DNA of 53,007 nt from an uncultured Victivallales bacterium (lineage in GTDB: Bacteria; Verrucomicrobiota; Lentisphaeria; Oligosphaerales; JAFGRS01). Below the pieces are notes generated by a model, which did no database searches, was not told where the DNA came from, and saw nothing but the letters and a program-made list of their open reading frames with translations. Both the position numbers and the translations under genes were made by a program. Position 1 is the stretch's first letter. Every line of letters starts with the position of its first letter. Positions 1 through 8,436 of this stretch are shown one piece after another. The stretch spans positions 1 to 53,007 of the forward strand of contig CAILUI010000198.1 of NCBI GenBank assembly GCA_903837355.1, given 5' to 3'.

Positions 1-1377
1 GGCGGTCCCGTTGTCGGCATCCGCGTCCTCGGCGGCAGCGAGGCTGACGGTCTGCGGGGTCGCCCAGGTGGTCGGGGTGAAAGACAGGCTCAGAGACGAG
101 GTGATCGAGAGGTCGGCGTCTGCGCCCGTGTCCAGAGTGAGCGCGGCAGTGACGTTGGCGGCGGGAGCCTGGGATAGGCAGAGCGTGAGCTGGGCGGTTC
201 CCCCTTCCGGCACACTGATCGCGGTCACCGAAGTGACGAACTGCGGCCCTGGCGCGCTGCTCAGGCTGGCCTCGGGGGTGTTGCCGAACGTTCCCAGGTT
301 CACCCGGCCGCCATTGCCCGGGGGCTCGTTGCTGTAGTCGTCGGTGGGGCAGCCGGCATCGATGCCGGGACTGCTCTGGGCGTCCGTAACCCAGGCCGTG
401 CCGTTCCAGCGCCCGTAGAGGCTCTTGAGGTGGTAGTCGCCGTTGGCGCTGTCGGCGAACAGGGGATCGCTGGCCAGAATGCCGCTCCCCCAGGTCACCG
501 TTCCGGTGAAGCCACCCTGGCCAGCCTGGATGCAGGAGTAGGAGACTGCGGCTGAAGCGCCGGTGCTGATGTACCCCTGCTCGGACGTGCCATTGCGGGT
601 GTTCCCCCAGAGGATGCAGTTACGCACCGTGGCGCTGCCCGTGGACACCCCCACACCGCCGGCAAGCGCGCCACCCCCGCCGCACGAGTTGCCGGCGATG
701 GTGCAGTTCTCGATGGTGGGGCTGCCGCTCTGCGTGTAGACGCCACCCGCTCCGCTCATGCCCGTGAAGTTGCCGTAGATCAGGCAGTTGCGGATGGTGG
801 CCGAACTGCCCGAGAGGTAGACGCCGCCCCCCGCATAGGAGCTGTTGCCGGTGATGCGGCAGGAGCGTATCACCGGGCTGGCGCCGCTGCAGGATATGCC
901 GCGGCCGGAGCTGCTGGTGACCGTGAAGCCGGTGAGAACGGCTGACGCCGTCTCACCCGAGTTGAACGTGACCGCCGTGGTACCGGAGGGCGCAGAGATG
1001 ACCGTGGCGCAGACGACGGTCCAGTTCGTGGGGGCCGTGCTGCGCAGGGTGAGGTTGCGGCCGCCGAAGGTGATGGCTGCCGCGTACGTGCCCTGGGTAA
1101 CTGTTATCGTGTCCCCGGAGGAGGCCGTGTTGATGGCGGCCTGGATGGTCTGCTTGGGGCCATGCACCCCGTCCCAGGTCTGGGCCAGGCCGTCGTAGGT
1201 ATTGTTGCCGCCGGTAGCGTTGACGTAGCGATCCGTGGCCATGGCCATGCCAGCGAGGACGAACAGGAGCGCGACAGGCAAAGCACGGCCGCGCCTGCGA
1301 CAGCGCTCGACGGCGCTTGGCATCGAGCCGCGAGCACAGGCAGCCACCCGCGCGTCCCGTAAGGTCAGAGGGCTCAT
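1..1377 (-). CDS. Secreted right-handed beta-helix protein with Calx-beta-like domain, 3' end outside window
   Basis: The frame is open from ATG 1377 through the window edge, giving 459 codons with no stop. The start has a GGGGAG Shine-Dalgarno about 7 nt upstream. The N-terminus has an arginine-rich stretch and then a hydrophobic signal segment (ALPVALLFVLAGMAMA, about residues 33-48). An in-frame Met19 would give a more ordinary signal peptide but lacks a ribosome site. Residues about 50-300 show the short repeats typical of parallel beta-helix proteins: GGGVYLSGSSATIRNCLIYGN, then GGVYTQSGSPTIENCTIAGN, then VSTGSATVRNCILWGN. Residues about 390-459 start a Calx-beta-like module (VPEGGTAQLTLCLS, then SLSFTPTTWATPQTVSLAA). 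Such proteins are usually exported surface or extracellular proteins; substrate and enzymatic activity cannot be inferred. It points away from the mobile-element genes and is probably unrelated to them. Confidence 0.85.
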   Translation of the reverse strand, partial: MSPLTLRDARVAACARGSMPSAVERCRRRGRALPVALLFVLAGMAMATDRYVNATGGNNTYDGLAQTWDGVHGPKQTIQAAINTASSGDTITVTQGTYAAAITFGGRNLTLRSTAPTNWTVVCATVISAPSGTTAVTFNSGETASAVLTGFTVTSSSGRGISCSGASPVIRSCRITGNSSYAGGGVYLSGSSATIRNCLIYGNFTGMSGAGGVYTQSGSPTIENCTIAGNSCGGGGALAGGVGVSTGSATVRNCILWGNTRNGTSEQGYISTGASAAVSYSCIQAGQGGFTGTVTWGSGILASDPLFADSANGDYHLKSLYGRWNGTAWVTDAQSSPGIDAGCPTDDYSNEPPGNGGRVNLGTFGNTPEASLSSAPGPQFVTSVTAISVPEGGTAQLTLCLSQAPAANVTAALTLDTGADADLSITSSLSLSFTPTTWATPQTVSLAAAEDADADNGTA

Positions 1378-1838
1378 GGTCAGTCTCCCCATCCGGTGGA
1401 CTCCACGACCGAGTCGGCGCCAGGCAGCGCCCAGCAATGGGTACAAAGGAAGCGGCCCGTTGGCTGGGCCCGTGACGGAAGGCGGGAGCAGGAACCCAAG
1501 GCGTCCACAGCGGCGACAGGTGGTCTGCCATGGCGGTATGGGCCCATCGGGCACAACCCCGCGAATCCGGAGTACTGATGGTCCCGCATGGTGCCGTCAC
1601 CTCCCCCCGCACGGTGACCTATATCCCCGCGAACAGAATCTCTACTGTACTGTGCAACCGAGCCTGTTGTCAAATGGTCTTGCGTACTGGTTTGGGCCGC
1701 ATGGGTGCAACCAACCCGCCTGGCTCTCGGACGATCCCCTCCTCGAGGCACGGCGCCTCCCCACTGGCACAAGTGCCATCTGCCCGGCTGGCGAGGTACC
1801 CTTGCCAACGTCAGCCACCCAGCCGATAGGGAGAGGCT
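1378..1838. other. Gene-free interval upstream of the beta-helix gene and the mobile module
   Basis: No convincing coding sequence was found on either strand. The open frames here are arginine- or proline-rich shadows. The interval should hold the promoter of the minus-strand beta-helix gene and the left border of the primase/recombinase module. No clear terminal inverted repeat was recognised. Confidence 0.5.
1644..1673 (-). promoter_or_regulatory. Candidate sigma70-type promoter for the beta-helix gene
   Basis: On the minus strand TTGACA (1673-1668) is followed after 18 nt by TACAGT (1649-1644), a perfect -35 with a moderate -10. It lies about 270 nt upstream of the ATG at 1377, which implies a long leader. 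This rests on sequence match only. Confidence 0.3.
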
Positions 1839-2573
1839 ATGCCAAATGCCAGTAGACCCAAGTGCCCACACTGTCACGAGCGGTTCGATCCGGATCGGTA
1901 CAACGCCCACCACCAGAAGTACTGCCACAAGCCAGAATGCCGCAGTGCGAGCAAGGCGATGAGCCAAAGAAAGTGGCTTGGCAAGAACCCCGGCTACTTC
2001 AGCGGACCGAGCAACACCAACCGCGTACGCAGGTGGCGAGCCGATAACCCCGCCCACGGGCGGGATGACGCCGTGCGCAGGCGGCGTCTTCGACAGCAGC
2101 GCCGTGGGGGAACGGAGATCCCCTCGCCGCAGGGCACTGCTACTGCGCCACTTGCCCTGAGTTGCATCGCAGTACTGCACGATCCCATCGGGGCCGGAGT
2201 ATCATCGCCGCGGGGCGATGGGCCAGCCATTCTTCTGGCGTTACAAGATTCCGCCTTCCCGCAACATGCTGTCATCGTGCTGCTTGGCGCGGACTCCGTG
2301 CGGGAGCTGTTACAAGAGATCATTGGCCCCGGCTTCGGCCGGCTGTATGGAAGATGCATACGAGCGCTGCATCGCGCAGCAGTCGCGGCAATGAGGCCTT
2401 CAACAGGGGGTCACCCGTCCGATGTCATCGCCAAGGAGGAGGGAGGAGGACGTGCCGGTCCTGACGAGAGAGCGGAGCCATCTGCTCCTGGAGCGGGTCA
2501 TGAGCATCTACGGGAGAGGTCTGGCCGACACGCCACTGGCCCGAAGCTGTCTGCAGCACTGGGGGATCAGTGA
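1839..2573 (+). CDS. Zn-finger-like small protein of a primase/recombinase mobile element
   Basis: Unknown function, 244 aa if read to the stop. The N-terminus carries a paired Cys/His cluster, KCPHCHERFDPDRYNAHHQKYCHKPECR (described here by its CxxC at about residues 9-12, HH at 24-25 and C-x4-C at 29-34), followed by SKAMSQRKWLGKNPGYF and RVRRWRADNP. This layout matches a family I know from elements in Planctomycetota-like and related genomes, next to a Toprim/ATPase protein and tyrosine recombinases. The middle (about 134-175, ALQDSAFPQHAVIVLLG then RELLQEII) still looks like that family's helical part. The last 40-50 residues overlap the next gene's start by about 120 nt and look low-complexity, so the true end may be a later frameshift or a dispensable tail. 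Nucleic-acid binding is inferred from the Cys/His cluster only. Confidence 0.6.
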   Translation: MPNASRPKCPHCHERFDPDRYNAHHQKYCHKPECRSASKAMSQRKWLGKNPGYFSGPSNTNRVRRWRADNPAHGRDDAVRRRRLRQQRRGGTEIPSPQGTATAPLALSCIAVLHDPIGAGVSSPRGDGPAILLALQDSAFPQHAVIVLLGADSVRELLQEIIGPGFGRLYGRCIRALHRAAVAAMRPSTGGHPSDVIAKEEGGGRAGPDERAEPSAPGAGHEHLRERSGRHATGPKLSAALGDQ

Positions 2574-4776
2574 TGGCTGTGTCCTCGAGCGGCACCGGAT
2601 CGGGTATTGCACGGGGGGACTCACGGATCTGCTTCCGAACGTGGACGATGACAGCACGCGTGCCGACCTCGTCGCGCTGGGAGTCATCAGCGGTGGTGGC
2701 AGAGAGCGCTTCGCCGGGCACCTCATCTTCCCTGTGGTCGACCTGAACGGTCACATCGAGACACTCTGGGCCTGCCGCGCCTCGCGACGTTCCCGCCGGC
2801 AGTTCTGCCTGCCCAATAGCCCTCCCGCGCTGTGGAACACCGCCGCGTGTCGAGCCAACCTGGAACTGCTATGCGTGCCGTCAGTCGTCGACGCACTCTG
2901 CCTGGAGATGGCCGGCTACCGCAATGTCATCGCGTTCGGGGGGCCTGCGGGGGACCGCCTCGCCGGCTTCCAGATGCTGGCGGCCAACGGAGTTGGGGAG
3001 GTCACGGTGGTGCTCACAGGCGCCGACAAGTCCGGCGACTTGCGCGGTCTGTTGGGGCCGGCTCCTGCAGTACCCCTCTGTTACGTGGCGACATTGCCCC
3101 GCGGCCTCGAGTTCAACCGGATCCTCGTGCGGGACGGCGCCACAGCGCTGCGGGAAGCGATCTCCCAGGTTCTTTCCGGCCGTGAGCTGGTCACAGACAG
3201 CGGTGCCACACGGTCTGGACCCGCCGGCCCCAGTGGCGGCACACGCATCCTTGACACTCGCGAGGTCGGCCGGGCGGAGCAGTTCGCCATCTGTATGGGC
3301 GTACTCAATGTCATGGTTCTGGGCCTGAACAGGGCAATCAGCGGTCTCAAGGCCACGGTCAGGATTCAGCATGGTGGCAGGCTGCACGTCGATACTCTTG
3401 ACCTCTACAGCGCCCGTGCCAGACGCAACCTGTGCCAGGACATCTGTCGGGTATTTGGCCTTGCTGCCGGTGCCGTTGAGGTCGATATGGCCAGGCTTGT
3501 GCTGGCATGCGAAAGGCACCAGCCCACTGCTGCCCTGCCGAAGGCATCACAGACTCCGCCCATGACTTCCGCTGAGGAGCAGCAAGCCGAGGCATTCGGC
3601 AGGAAACCGGACCTGGTGGAGCGGATACTCGCCGACTTTGAGACGTGCGGGCTGCTGGGCGAGCGCCACAACAAGCTGCTCTGCTACCTCGCCGCGGTAA
3701 GCCGCAAGATGGATGAGCCACTCAGCGTGCTGATCCTGTCGAGCTCCGGAGCGGGCAAGACCGCGCTTCAGGACGCGACCCTGCGCTTCTGTCCACCGGA
3801 AGACGTGGTCAAGCTGACGACCCTGACTGGTAAGGCGCTTTTCTACAAGGAGGAGTTGAGCCTCAGGCACCGGGTGCTCGCCCTCGAGGAGGCCGCGGGA
3901 GCGGAGGAGGCAGGCTACGCGATTCGCAACCTGATCAGTGCCGGGGAGTTGACCGTCGAGGCGACTGTGAAGGACAGCCTTTCCGGCCGGCTCACCACCA
4001 TGCAGAACCGGGTCAGGGGTCCGACGGCCGTCCTCTACACAATGACCAATCCCCGCGTGGACCCTGAGACCCGGAGCCGTTTCTTCGTGATCGGCATCGA
4101 CGAGAGTCGGGAACAGACCGGCAGGATACTCGAGTTCCAACGCCAGAGCCAGGGCCTCGATGGTCTGGCTCGGACCTCGGCCATCGCGGGCCTGCTGAGC
4201 ACACACCGCAACTTCCAGCGGCTGCTCCGCCCTCTGGCTGTGGTCAACCCCTACGCGGAGAGCCTGACCTATACCGACGATCGGCTCCAGGCCAGGCGCG
4301 GTCAGCGCCAGTACCTCAACCTGGTCAGAGCAGTAGCCTTCCTGCGCCAGATGCAGAAACCCGTCAAGACCCATGCCGGCGTGGAGTACATCGAAGCCGA
4401 CCTGGAGGACGCGACTGCCGCCTGCACGCTTGCCAGCGAGATCCTCGGCCATAGCCTCGATGAGCTCAGCATACCCTCGCGCAGTCTGCTCCTGCTGCTG
4501 GCGGAAATGGTCGGCGCGGCGCGCCGCAGTCCCGGAGCGGAATCACCCGGCAGCCCTGCAGACGGCTTCACCCGCCGCCAGATACGGGAGTTCAGTGGCT
4601 GGAGCAGCTACCGAGTGCATACTCACCTGAAGGAGCTGGTCGAGTTCGAGTATGTCGCGGTCGAGTCCGCGCGCAACGGCTCGGTGCACCGCTATCGCCT
4701 GGCCTACGACGGCCAGGGTCAGAACGGCGGCAGATTCCTGCTCGGCGTCAGAGGTCCCGAGCCCCTTGGGGCTTGA
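2452..4776 (+). CDS. Primase-like protein: degenerate Toprim domain plus P-loop ATPase and C-terminal winged helix
   Basis: The start is GTG 2452, preceded by a very strong purine tract (AGGAGG repeats, 2434-2449); ATG 2422 in the same frame is the alternative. The product is 774 aa. Residues about 10-120 resemble the N-terminal part of DnaG/CHC2-type primases, but no zinc-binding cysteines are seen. A Toprim-like region spans about 137-207, but the usual acidic motifs look eroded: CVPSVVDAL where ExxxDAL is expected, and TGADKSGD where DxD is expected. A P-loop ATPase follows, with Walker A SSSGAGKT (430-437) and a Walker B-like VLALEE (475-480). The C-terminus has a helix-turn-helix-like segment (TRRQIREFSGWSSYRVHTHLKEL). 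It lies between the Zn-finger ORF and two integrases on the same strand, as in integrative or mobile elements. A role in element replication or transposition is inferred. Loss of primase chemistry is possible but unproven. Confidence 0.72.
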   Translation: MPVLTRERSHLLLERVMSIYGRGLADTPLARSCLQHWGISDGCVLERHRIGYCTGGLTDLLPNVDDDSTRADLVALGVISGGGRERFAGHLIFPVVDLNGHIETLWACRASRRSRRQFCLPNSPPALWNTAACRANLELLCVPSVVDALCLEMAGYRNVIAFGGPAGDRLAGFQMLAANGVGEVTVVLTGADKSGDLRGLLGPAPAVPLCYVATLPRGLEFNRILVRDGATALREAISQVLSGRELVTDSGATRSGPAGPSGGTRILDTREVGRAEQFAICMGVLNVMVLGLNRAISGLKATVRIQHGGRLHVDTLDLYSARARRNLCQDICRVFGLAAGAVEVDMARLVLACERHQPTAALPKASQTPPMTSAEEQQAEAFGRKPDLVERILADFETCGLLGERHNKLLCYLAAVSRKMDEPLSVLILSSSGAGKTALQDATLRFCPPEDVVKLTTLTGKALFYKEELSLRHRVLALEEAAGAEEAGYAIRNLISAGELTVEATVKDSLSGRLTTMQNRVRGPTAVLYTMTNPRVDPETRSRFFVIGIDESREQTGRILEFQRQSQGLDGLARTSAIAGLLSTHRNFQRLLRPLAVVNPYAESLTYTDDRLQARRGQRQYLNLVRAVAFLRQMQKPVKTHAGVEYIEADLEDATAACTLASEILGHSLDELSIPSRSLLLLLAEMVGAARRSPGAESPGSPADGFTRRQIREFSGWSSYRVHTHLKELVEFEYVAVESARNGSVHRYRLAYDGQGQNGGRFLLGVRGPEPLGA

Positions 4777-4945
4777 CTGGGGGGCAGCCTGAGCAGTGGA
4801 CCATTCGGGGCGCTTTCGGGCGGGTTTCGGCCCGCATTCGGCCACCTCTGGGGCCCACCGCAGCGCGTCCAGCCCCTCAGAATACCAGCAGGTAACAGCA
4901 CAGCATCACGCGAGTCCGGGACGCGCAAGGGAAGGAAACGCGGGA

Positions 4946-5863
4946 ATGAACCACCATGCACATTGGCAGGCTGGGTCAGACCAGGTGGATGGCTTCCTCG
5001 AATCGCTGACTGCACGCGGCTGCAGCTCGAGCACGGTCCAGACCAGGGATCGCTCCTTGGCCAAGTTCATGTCCTTTGCATCCATCCGGCGCACCTCCCG
5101 GATCCAGGATGTGACCATAGAGATGCTCGAAGGCTACCGGCTGTGGCTGGCTGACCAGAGGCTGAAGCCGAGCACAGTTGAAACGCACCTGCGCAGCGTC
5201 AAGCACTTCTTCGGCTGGCTCGAGCGGAGCATGCTGTTGTTCTCCAACCCGGCCTCAGCTCTGACAGTCCCGCGTTACCACAGTCGACTCGGGCGTGTCC
5301 TGACCGTCGGCGAAGTCCGTGCGCTGCTGGATACGCCCGACACGAGCAGGCTGCTCGGACTGCGTGATCGGGCCATACTTGAGCTGCTCTACGCTACGGC
5401 CGTGCGTCGACGCGAAGCAGCCCTACTGACCCTATCCGACATCGATCTCGACAGGGAAACGGTCCGCGTGCTCGGTAAGGGCGGCAAGGAGCGCGCAGTG
5501 CCGGTTGGCAGGAATGCTGTCGGGCACATTCGTCGCTACCTGGAAGCAGCGCGGCCGCAGCTTGCCGGACGGTCGCAGCAGGAACGCCGCGAGCTCTGGA
5601 TCAACAAGGACGGCGAGCCGCTGTCCGAGCAGGTTCTGGGTCTCCTCCCCCGGCGCTACGCCCGCAAGGCCCGCATCGCAGGGCAAGTGTCGCCACACAC
5701 GCTGCGACGCAGTTGCGCCACGCACATGCTGCAGAACGGCGCACATCCGCTCATGGTCTCCGAGATGCTCGGACACGCCGATACGAAGACGCTCGCTCAC
5801 TACCTGCGGATCAGCGTCAGCGACCTGAAGGAAACACACTCACGGAGCAACCCCGGCCGATGA
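4946..5863 (+). CDS. Tyrosine recombinase (XerC/XerD-type integrase), first of a pair
   Basis: This 305-aa protein has an N-terminal SAM-like core-binding domain (about 10-105) and a C-terminal catalytic domain (about 115-300). All catalytic residues are visible: Arg154 (ATAVRRRE), Lys178 (GKGGKER), His251-x-x-Arg254 (PHTLRRS), His277 (MLGHAD) and Tyr286 (LAHYLR). The chosen start, ATG 4946, sits after AAGGAAACGCGGGA and gives the normal family length; an upstream in-frame extension to 4796 looks non-coding. The stop overlaps the next recombinase by the 4-nt ATGA arrangement, indicating translational coupling and probably joint action, as in Tn554-like or XerC/D pairs. Tyrosine recombinases cut and rejoin DNA at two inverted arms around a 6-8 bp spacer. 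The conserved palindromic junction of the neighbouring cassettes is a candidate substrate, but nothing here proves that link. Confidence 0.93.
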   Translation: MNHHAHWQAGSDQVDGFLESLTARGCSSSTVQTRDRSLAKFMSFASIRRTSRIQDVTIEMLEGYRLWLADQRLKPSTVETHLRSVKHFFGWLERSMLLFSNPASALTVPRYHSRLGRVLTVGEVRALLDTPDTSRLLGLRDRAILELLYATAVRRREAALLTLSDIDLDRETVRVLGKGGKERAVPVGRNAVGHIRRYLEAARPQLAGRSQQERRELWINKDGEPLSEQVLGLLPRRYARKARIAGQVSPHTLRRSCATHMLQNGAHPLMVSEMLGHADTKTLAHYLRISVSDLKETHSRSNPGR

Positions 5864-6786
5864 GCTCGCTCGCCGAAACCCTCACTGAACTGCTCGAGTA
5901 CCGCCGCGGACTCAACACCAGCGCCGCCACGCTCAAGGTGCTGCAGTCGAACGTCCGTCTGTTCCTGGCATGGCTGCGTGACACGTCCGGCGTCACCACG
6001 CCTGACAGGCTTGGGCGCGAGCATCTGTATGGGTACCAGAAAGCGCTTGGCAAGCTCACCAACCACCGCGGTCTGCCGTGTGCTGCCGGCACCATCAACA
6101 ACCGCATCGCAGGCGTCCGAAGCTTCCTGGGGTTCCTCTACGACCGGCGCCTGATCGTGCAACGCCTCGACTCGCAGTTGCAGCCCATGAAAGCGCCCAG
6201 GCGCCTGCCCACGTCTGTGTTGAACCATGCTCAGGTCCAGGAGCTGCTGGCCGGCGTGGACACTACCACGACCGAGGGAGTCATGCACCGCACCATCCTC
6301 GAACTGCTGTACACCAGCGGCATGCGGGTGGGCGAACTGGTCGGCGTCGGCATTGGCGACCTCGACCTCGACGGCGGTCTGGCCAAGGTCTGCGGCAAAG
6401 GCAGCAAGGAGCGCATGGTCCCGATCGGGAGGACCGCCGGTCGCTGGCTCGAGTCCTACCTCAAGGGGGTTCGGCCTCTCCTGAAGGGCGCCGGAGAGCA
6501 CCGGGCTCTGTTCCTCAACCGCCGCGGCAAGCCCCTGGGCAAGAAGAGCGTCCAGGCCTTCGTCGCGAAGTACGCTGCCGCCCTCAGACTTGAGGTGCAT
6601 GTCACCCCGCACACTTTCCGCAGGAGTTGCACTACCGAACTGATCCGCGGCAACGCCAACCTGTACCACGTCAAGGAACTGCTGGGCCACGAGAGCCTCT
6701 CCACGCTCAAGCCATACACCAGGCTTACGATCACGGACCTCAGAGAAACGCACGCCAGGTGCCATCCCAGTGAACGGGATGCCTGA
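5860..6786 (+). CDS. Tyrosine recombinase (XerC/XerD-type integrase), second of a pair
   Basis: This 308-aa protein starts at ATG 5860, overlapping the upstream stop (ATGA). It has a core-binding domain (about 5-115) and a catalytic domain (about 120-300). The catalytic set is complete: Arg156 (SGMRVGE), Lys180 (GKGSKER), His251-x-x-Arg254 (PHTFRRS), His277 (LLGHES) and Tyr286 (KPYTRL). The spacing of these residues is identical to the partner protein, suggesting two diverged copies working as a heteromer. It is the last gene before the Rhs cassette array; the first conserved cassette leader begins about 180 bp after its stop. The integrases may move only their own element (Zn-finger ORF, primase-like protein, integrases) or may also act on the cassettes; context alone cannot decide. 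Confidence 0.93.
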   Translation: MSSLAETLTELLEYRRGLNTSAATLKVLQSNVRLFLAWLRDTSGVTTPDRLGREHLYGYQKALGKLTNHRGLPCAAGTINNRIAGVRSFLGFLYDRRLIVQRLDSQLQPMKAPRRLPTSVLNHAQVQELLAGVDTTTTEGVMHRTILELLYTSGMRVGELVGVGIGDLDLDGGLAKVCGKGSKERMVPIGRTAGRWLESYLKGVRPLLKGAGEHRALFLNRRGKPLGKKSVQAFVAKYAAALRLEVHVTPHTFRRSCTTELIRGNANLYHVKELLGHESLSTLKPYTRLTITDLRETHARCHPSERDA

Positions 6787-6966
6787 GTGTCCCAGTGATT
6801 CGGGCACCTGCACCGCATGCACGCCCTCATTCTGCCGATGCGATCTGATCGTGTCTGCCGTTCGGTATCGCCGGCCAGGCGGTCTATGCACATGGGTGCC
6901 GCAAGTCGGCCGGCCGGGTGGTTGCCTCGGTCCGCGTTCTGCGCTATCGTTCCGTGTTTCGCAGCT

Positions 6967-7130
6967 GCTCTTTGACACGTCTCCGCCTGGCTGCTGACCG
7001 CCGGGGACGCTGGGGCTCATTCGCTGACGGCCCCAGGGATCTGCACTCCCGGAACCGCCTATAGGCGGCCTTCCCATCAGGGTCAGTGTGCGCCAATGAC
7101 CCGGTCAATGCCGTCGACCCGCTGGGGTTG
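6967..7130 (+). repeat. Cassette leader copy A: conserved 5' module of orphan Rhs tip cassettes
   Basis: It begins GCTCTTTGACAC, continues through about 105 nt with conserved GACCGCCGGGGACGCTGGGG and CCGGAACCGCCTATAG pieces, and ends in the sequence encoding CANDPVNAVDPLGL. A stem CTGGGGC/GCCCCAG lies within it. The upstream 6787-6966 has no gene and, unlike copies B and C, no further homology, so the recombinase module abuts the cassette here. The junction palindrome is weak in this copy: GGGTCA (7080-7085), 11 nt, TGACCC (7097-7102). Confidence 0.75.
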
Positions 7131-7937
7131 GCGGAGAAGCTTGACGGCCCGTACCGGGTCGGGAACCGGCTGTACGTCCATGTGTACGATCAGGGGGGGT
7201 GCTTCCTCGGCCTCGGGGGCAAGAGCGAGTGGCTGGGGACGGTCGTTCTAGATGCCGGTACGGGCGACATCACCGGGGGCCGGGGCCATCTAGACAAACT
7301 GACCGGCGTGAACCAGTACCGGATTCGGAAGCTAGGATCCGACGTGGTCTGGGAAGGCGCTGAGGAAGCTGTCCGTGACTTCAGCAACACCGCCCTGGCT
7401 CTGAAAGCCCCCCAGCAGGCACTGGAGGCTGCTGGTGACGCCTACAAGGGCGAGGTCTACGGCACTGCCGCGGGCACCCTCCTCGGGGGTGCGATGCAGC
7501 TGCGCCGCGCGGCGCAGGCCATCGACGGTGTGGCTAGTCTGGTCGATGATGGCGAGCGCGGCGTGAGGCTGGCGCGGCGGAGCCCAGGCAACTTGTGGGA
7601 CGAGCCCGCCGACGTCCTCGGGAGGCGAGTGTACCGGCGGGGCGATCTGTTTGAGCCGAACACAGTGAACCTTGCCAGGATGCGGAAAGGCCGTCCCCCG
7701 ATCGGCTATGACAACCAGCCAGTGGTCCTGCACCATCTGACGCAGGACGAGCCAGGTGCCATGGCTGAGGCCGCAGGAGGCTTCCATTCGACCAACACCA
7801 AGGTGATCCACGGGTTGACCGAGAGCAAAGGCAGTTTCCGGTATTCCCCGGGTGGTCCAACAACAGAGGCAGAGAAGGCCTTTAGGCGGTGGGAGTATGC
7901 ATACTGGCAGGACAGGGCCGGAGGGCTCGGAGAATGA
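7086..7937 (+). CDS. Orphan Rhs C-terminal toxin module, LHH-type HNH/Endonuclease VII nuclease
   Basis: The product is 283 aa from GTG 7086. It opens with the terminal Rhs-core motif CANDPVNAVDPLGL, after which Rhs proteins switch to a variable toxin tip; the preceding YD-repeat core is absent. Residues about 16-190 form a linker with an Ala-rich amphipathic stretch. The C-terminus (about 200-283) has VVLHHLTQDEPGAM with His216-His217, then His234 (GGFHSTN) and His242 (KVIHG). This matches the LHH group of HNH/EndoVII-fold nucleases described for bacterial polymorphic toxins, which cut nucleic acid in the target cell. The stop overlaps the SUKH immunity gene by ATGA. With no secretion signal or backbone it is probably silent or a donor cassette unless moved behind the full Rhs gene; independent translation from the GTG is possible. 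Confidence 0.82.
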   Translation: MCANDPVNAVDPLGLAEKLDGPYRVGNRLYVHVYDQGGCFLGLGGKSEWLGTVVLDAGTGDITGGRGHLDKLTGVNQYRIRKLGSDVVWEGAEEAVRDFSNTALALKAPQQALEAAGDAYKGEVYGTAAGTLLGGAMQLRRAAQAIDGVASLVDDGERGVRLARRSPGNLWDEPADVLGRRVYRRGDLFEPNTVNLARMRKGRPPIGYDNQPVVLHHLTQDEPGAMAEAAGGFHSTNTKVIHGLTESKGSFRYSPGGPTTEAEKAFRRWEYAYWQDRAGGLGE

Positions 7938-8389
7938 GTACTGAGTTGGCGGATCTGGCGCGGTTGGTCGATGCCCACCCAGACATCTTCGATGTCGGGG
8001 TCCCGGCTTCCCCTGATGCTATCACAGCGGCAGAGCGGTTCCTGGGTGTGGAGTTCCCGGCTTCCTTCGTGGAGTACCTAGCCTGCTGGGGCAACCTGGC
8101 GGTGGGGCCATTGGAGTTCTACGGCATAGCTGGGAGCGACTTTGAGGACGGAAGCATACCGGACGGAGTATGGTTTACGCACGTCAAACGCCAGGAAATT
8201 GGTCTTCCCAAACCCTTGGTTATCGTCCTCAACAACGACGGTGACGAGTTCTATTGCGTGGATACGACCCACACGGGGGGACGCGTGGTCGTCTGGGACG
8301 TCTGCTCAAGGGCCATCGTCTCCGTCAAAGGGGACAACGTGTGCAGGTTGATCTTGCAGGAGGCGAACGACTGGCTCAAGGACTCGTAG
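7934..8389 (+). CDS. SUKH (SMI1/KNR4-like) immunity protein for the LHH nuclease
   Basis: The product is 151 aa. ATG 7934 overlaps the toxin stop by 4 nt. It shows the SMI1/KNR4 (SUKH-1) pattern: ITAAERFLGVEFPASFVEYLACWGN (about residues 28-52), then GPLEFYGI, then the core strands PLVIVLNNDGDEFYCVDT (about 93-110) and VVVWDV. SUKH proteins are the commonest immunity partners of polymorphic nuclease toxins and act in the producer's cytoplasm by binding the toxin domain. The direct coupling to the toxin gene supports this role. Partner specificity is inferred from position. Confidence 0.88.
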   Translation: MSTELADLARLVDAHPDIFDVGVPASPDAITAAERFLGVEFPASFVEYLACWGNLAVGPLEFYGIAGSDFEDGSIPDGVWFTHVKRQEIGLPKPLVIVLNNDGDEFYCVDTTHTGGRVVVWDVCSRAIVSVKGDNVCRLILQEANDWLKDS

Positions 8390-8436
8390 CACCCACTACG
8401 CACCTCAGTCACACCCGCCCGAGGTCTACCCCCTGG

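Noticed and set aside
1380..2180. 266-codon minus-strand frame with a hydrophobic segment
   Set aside because: It covers the promoter region and runs antisense to the Zn-finger ORF; composition is unlike a protein and the hydrophobic stretch is isolated.
1700..6899. CATGGGTGC at 1700-1708 and 6891-6899 as possible target-site or terminal repeats of the mobile module
   Set aside because: Nine bases in a GC-rich sequence, with different flanks; no terminal inverted repeats support it.
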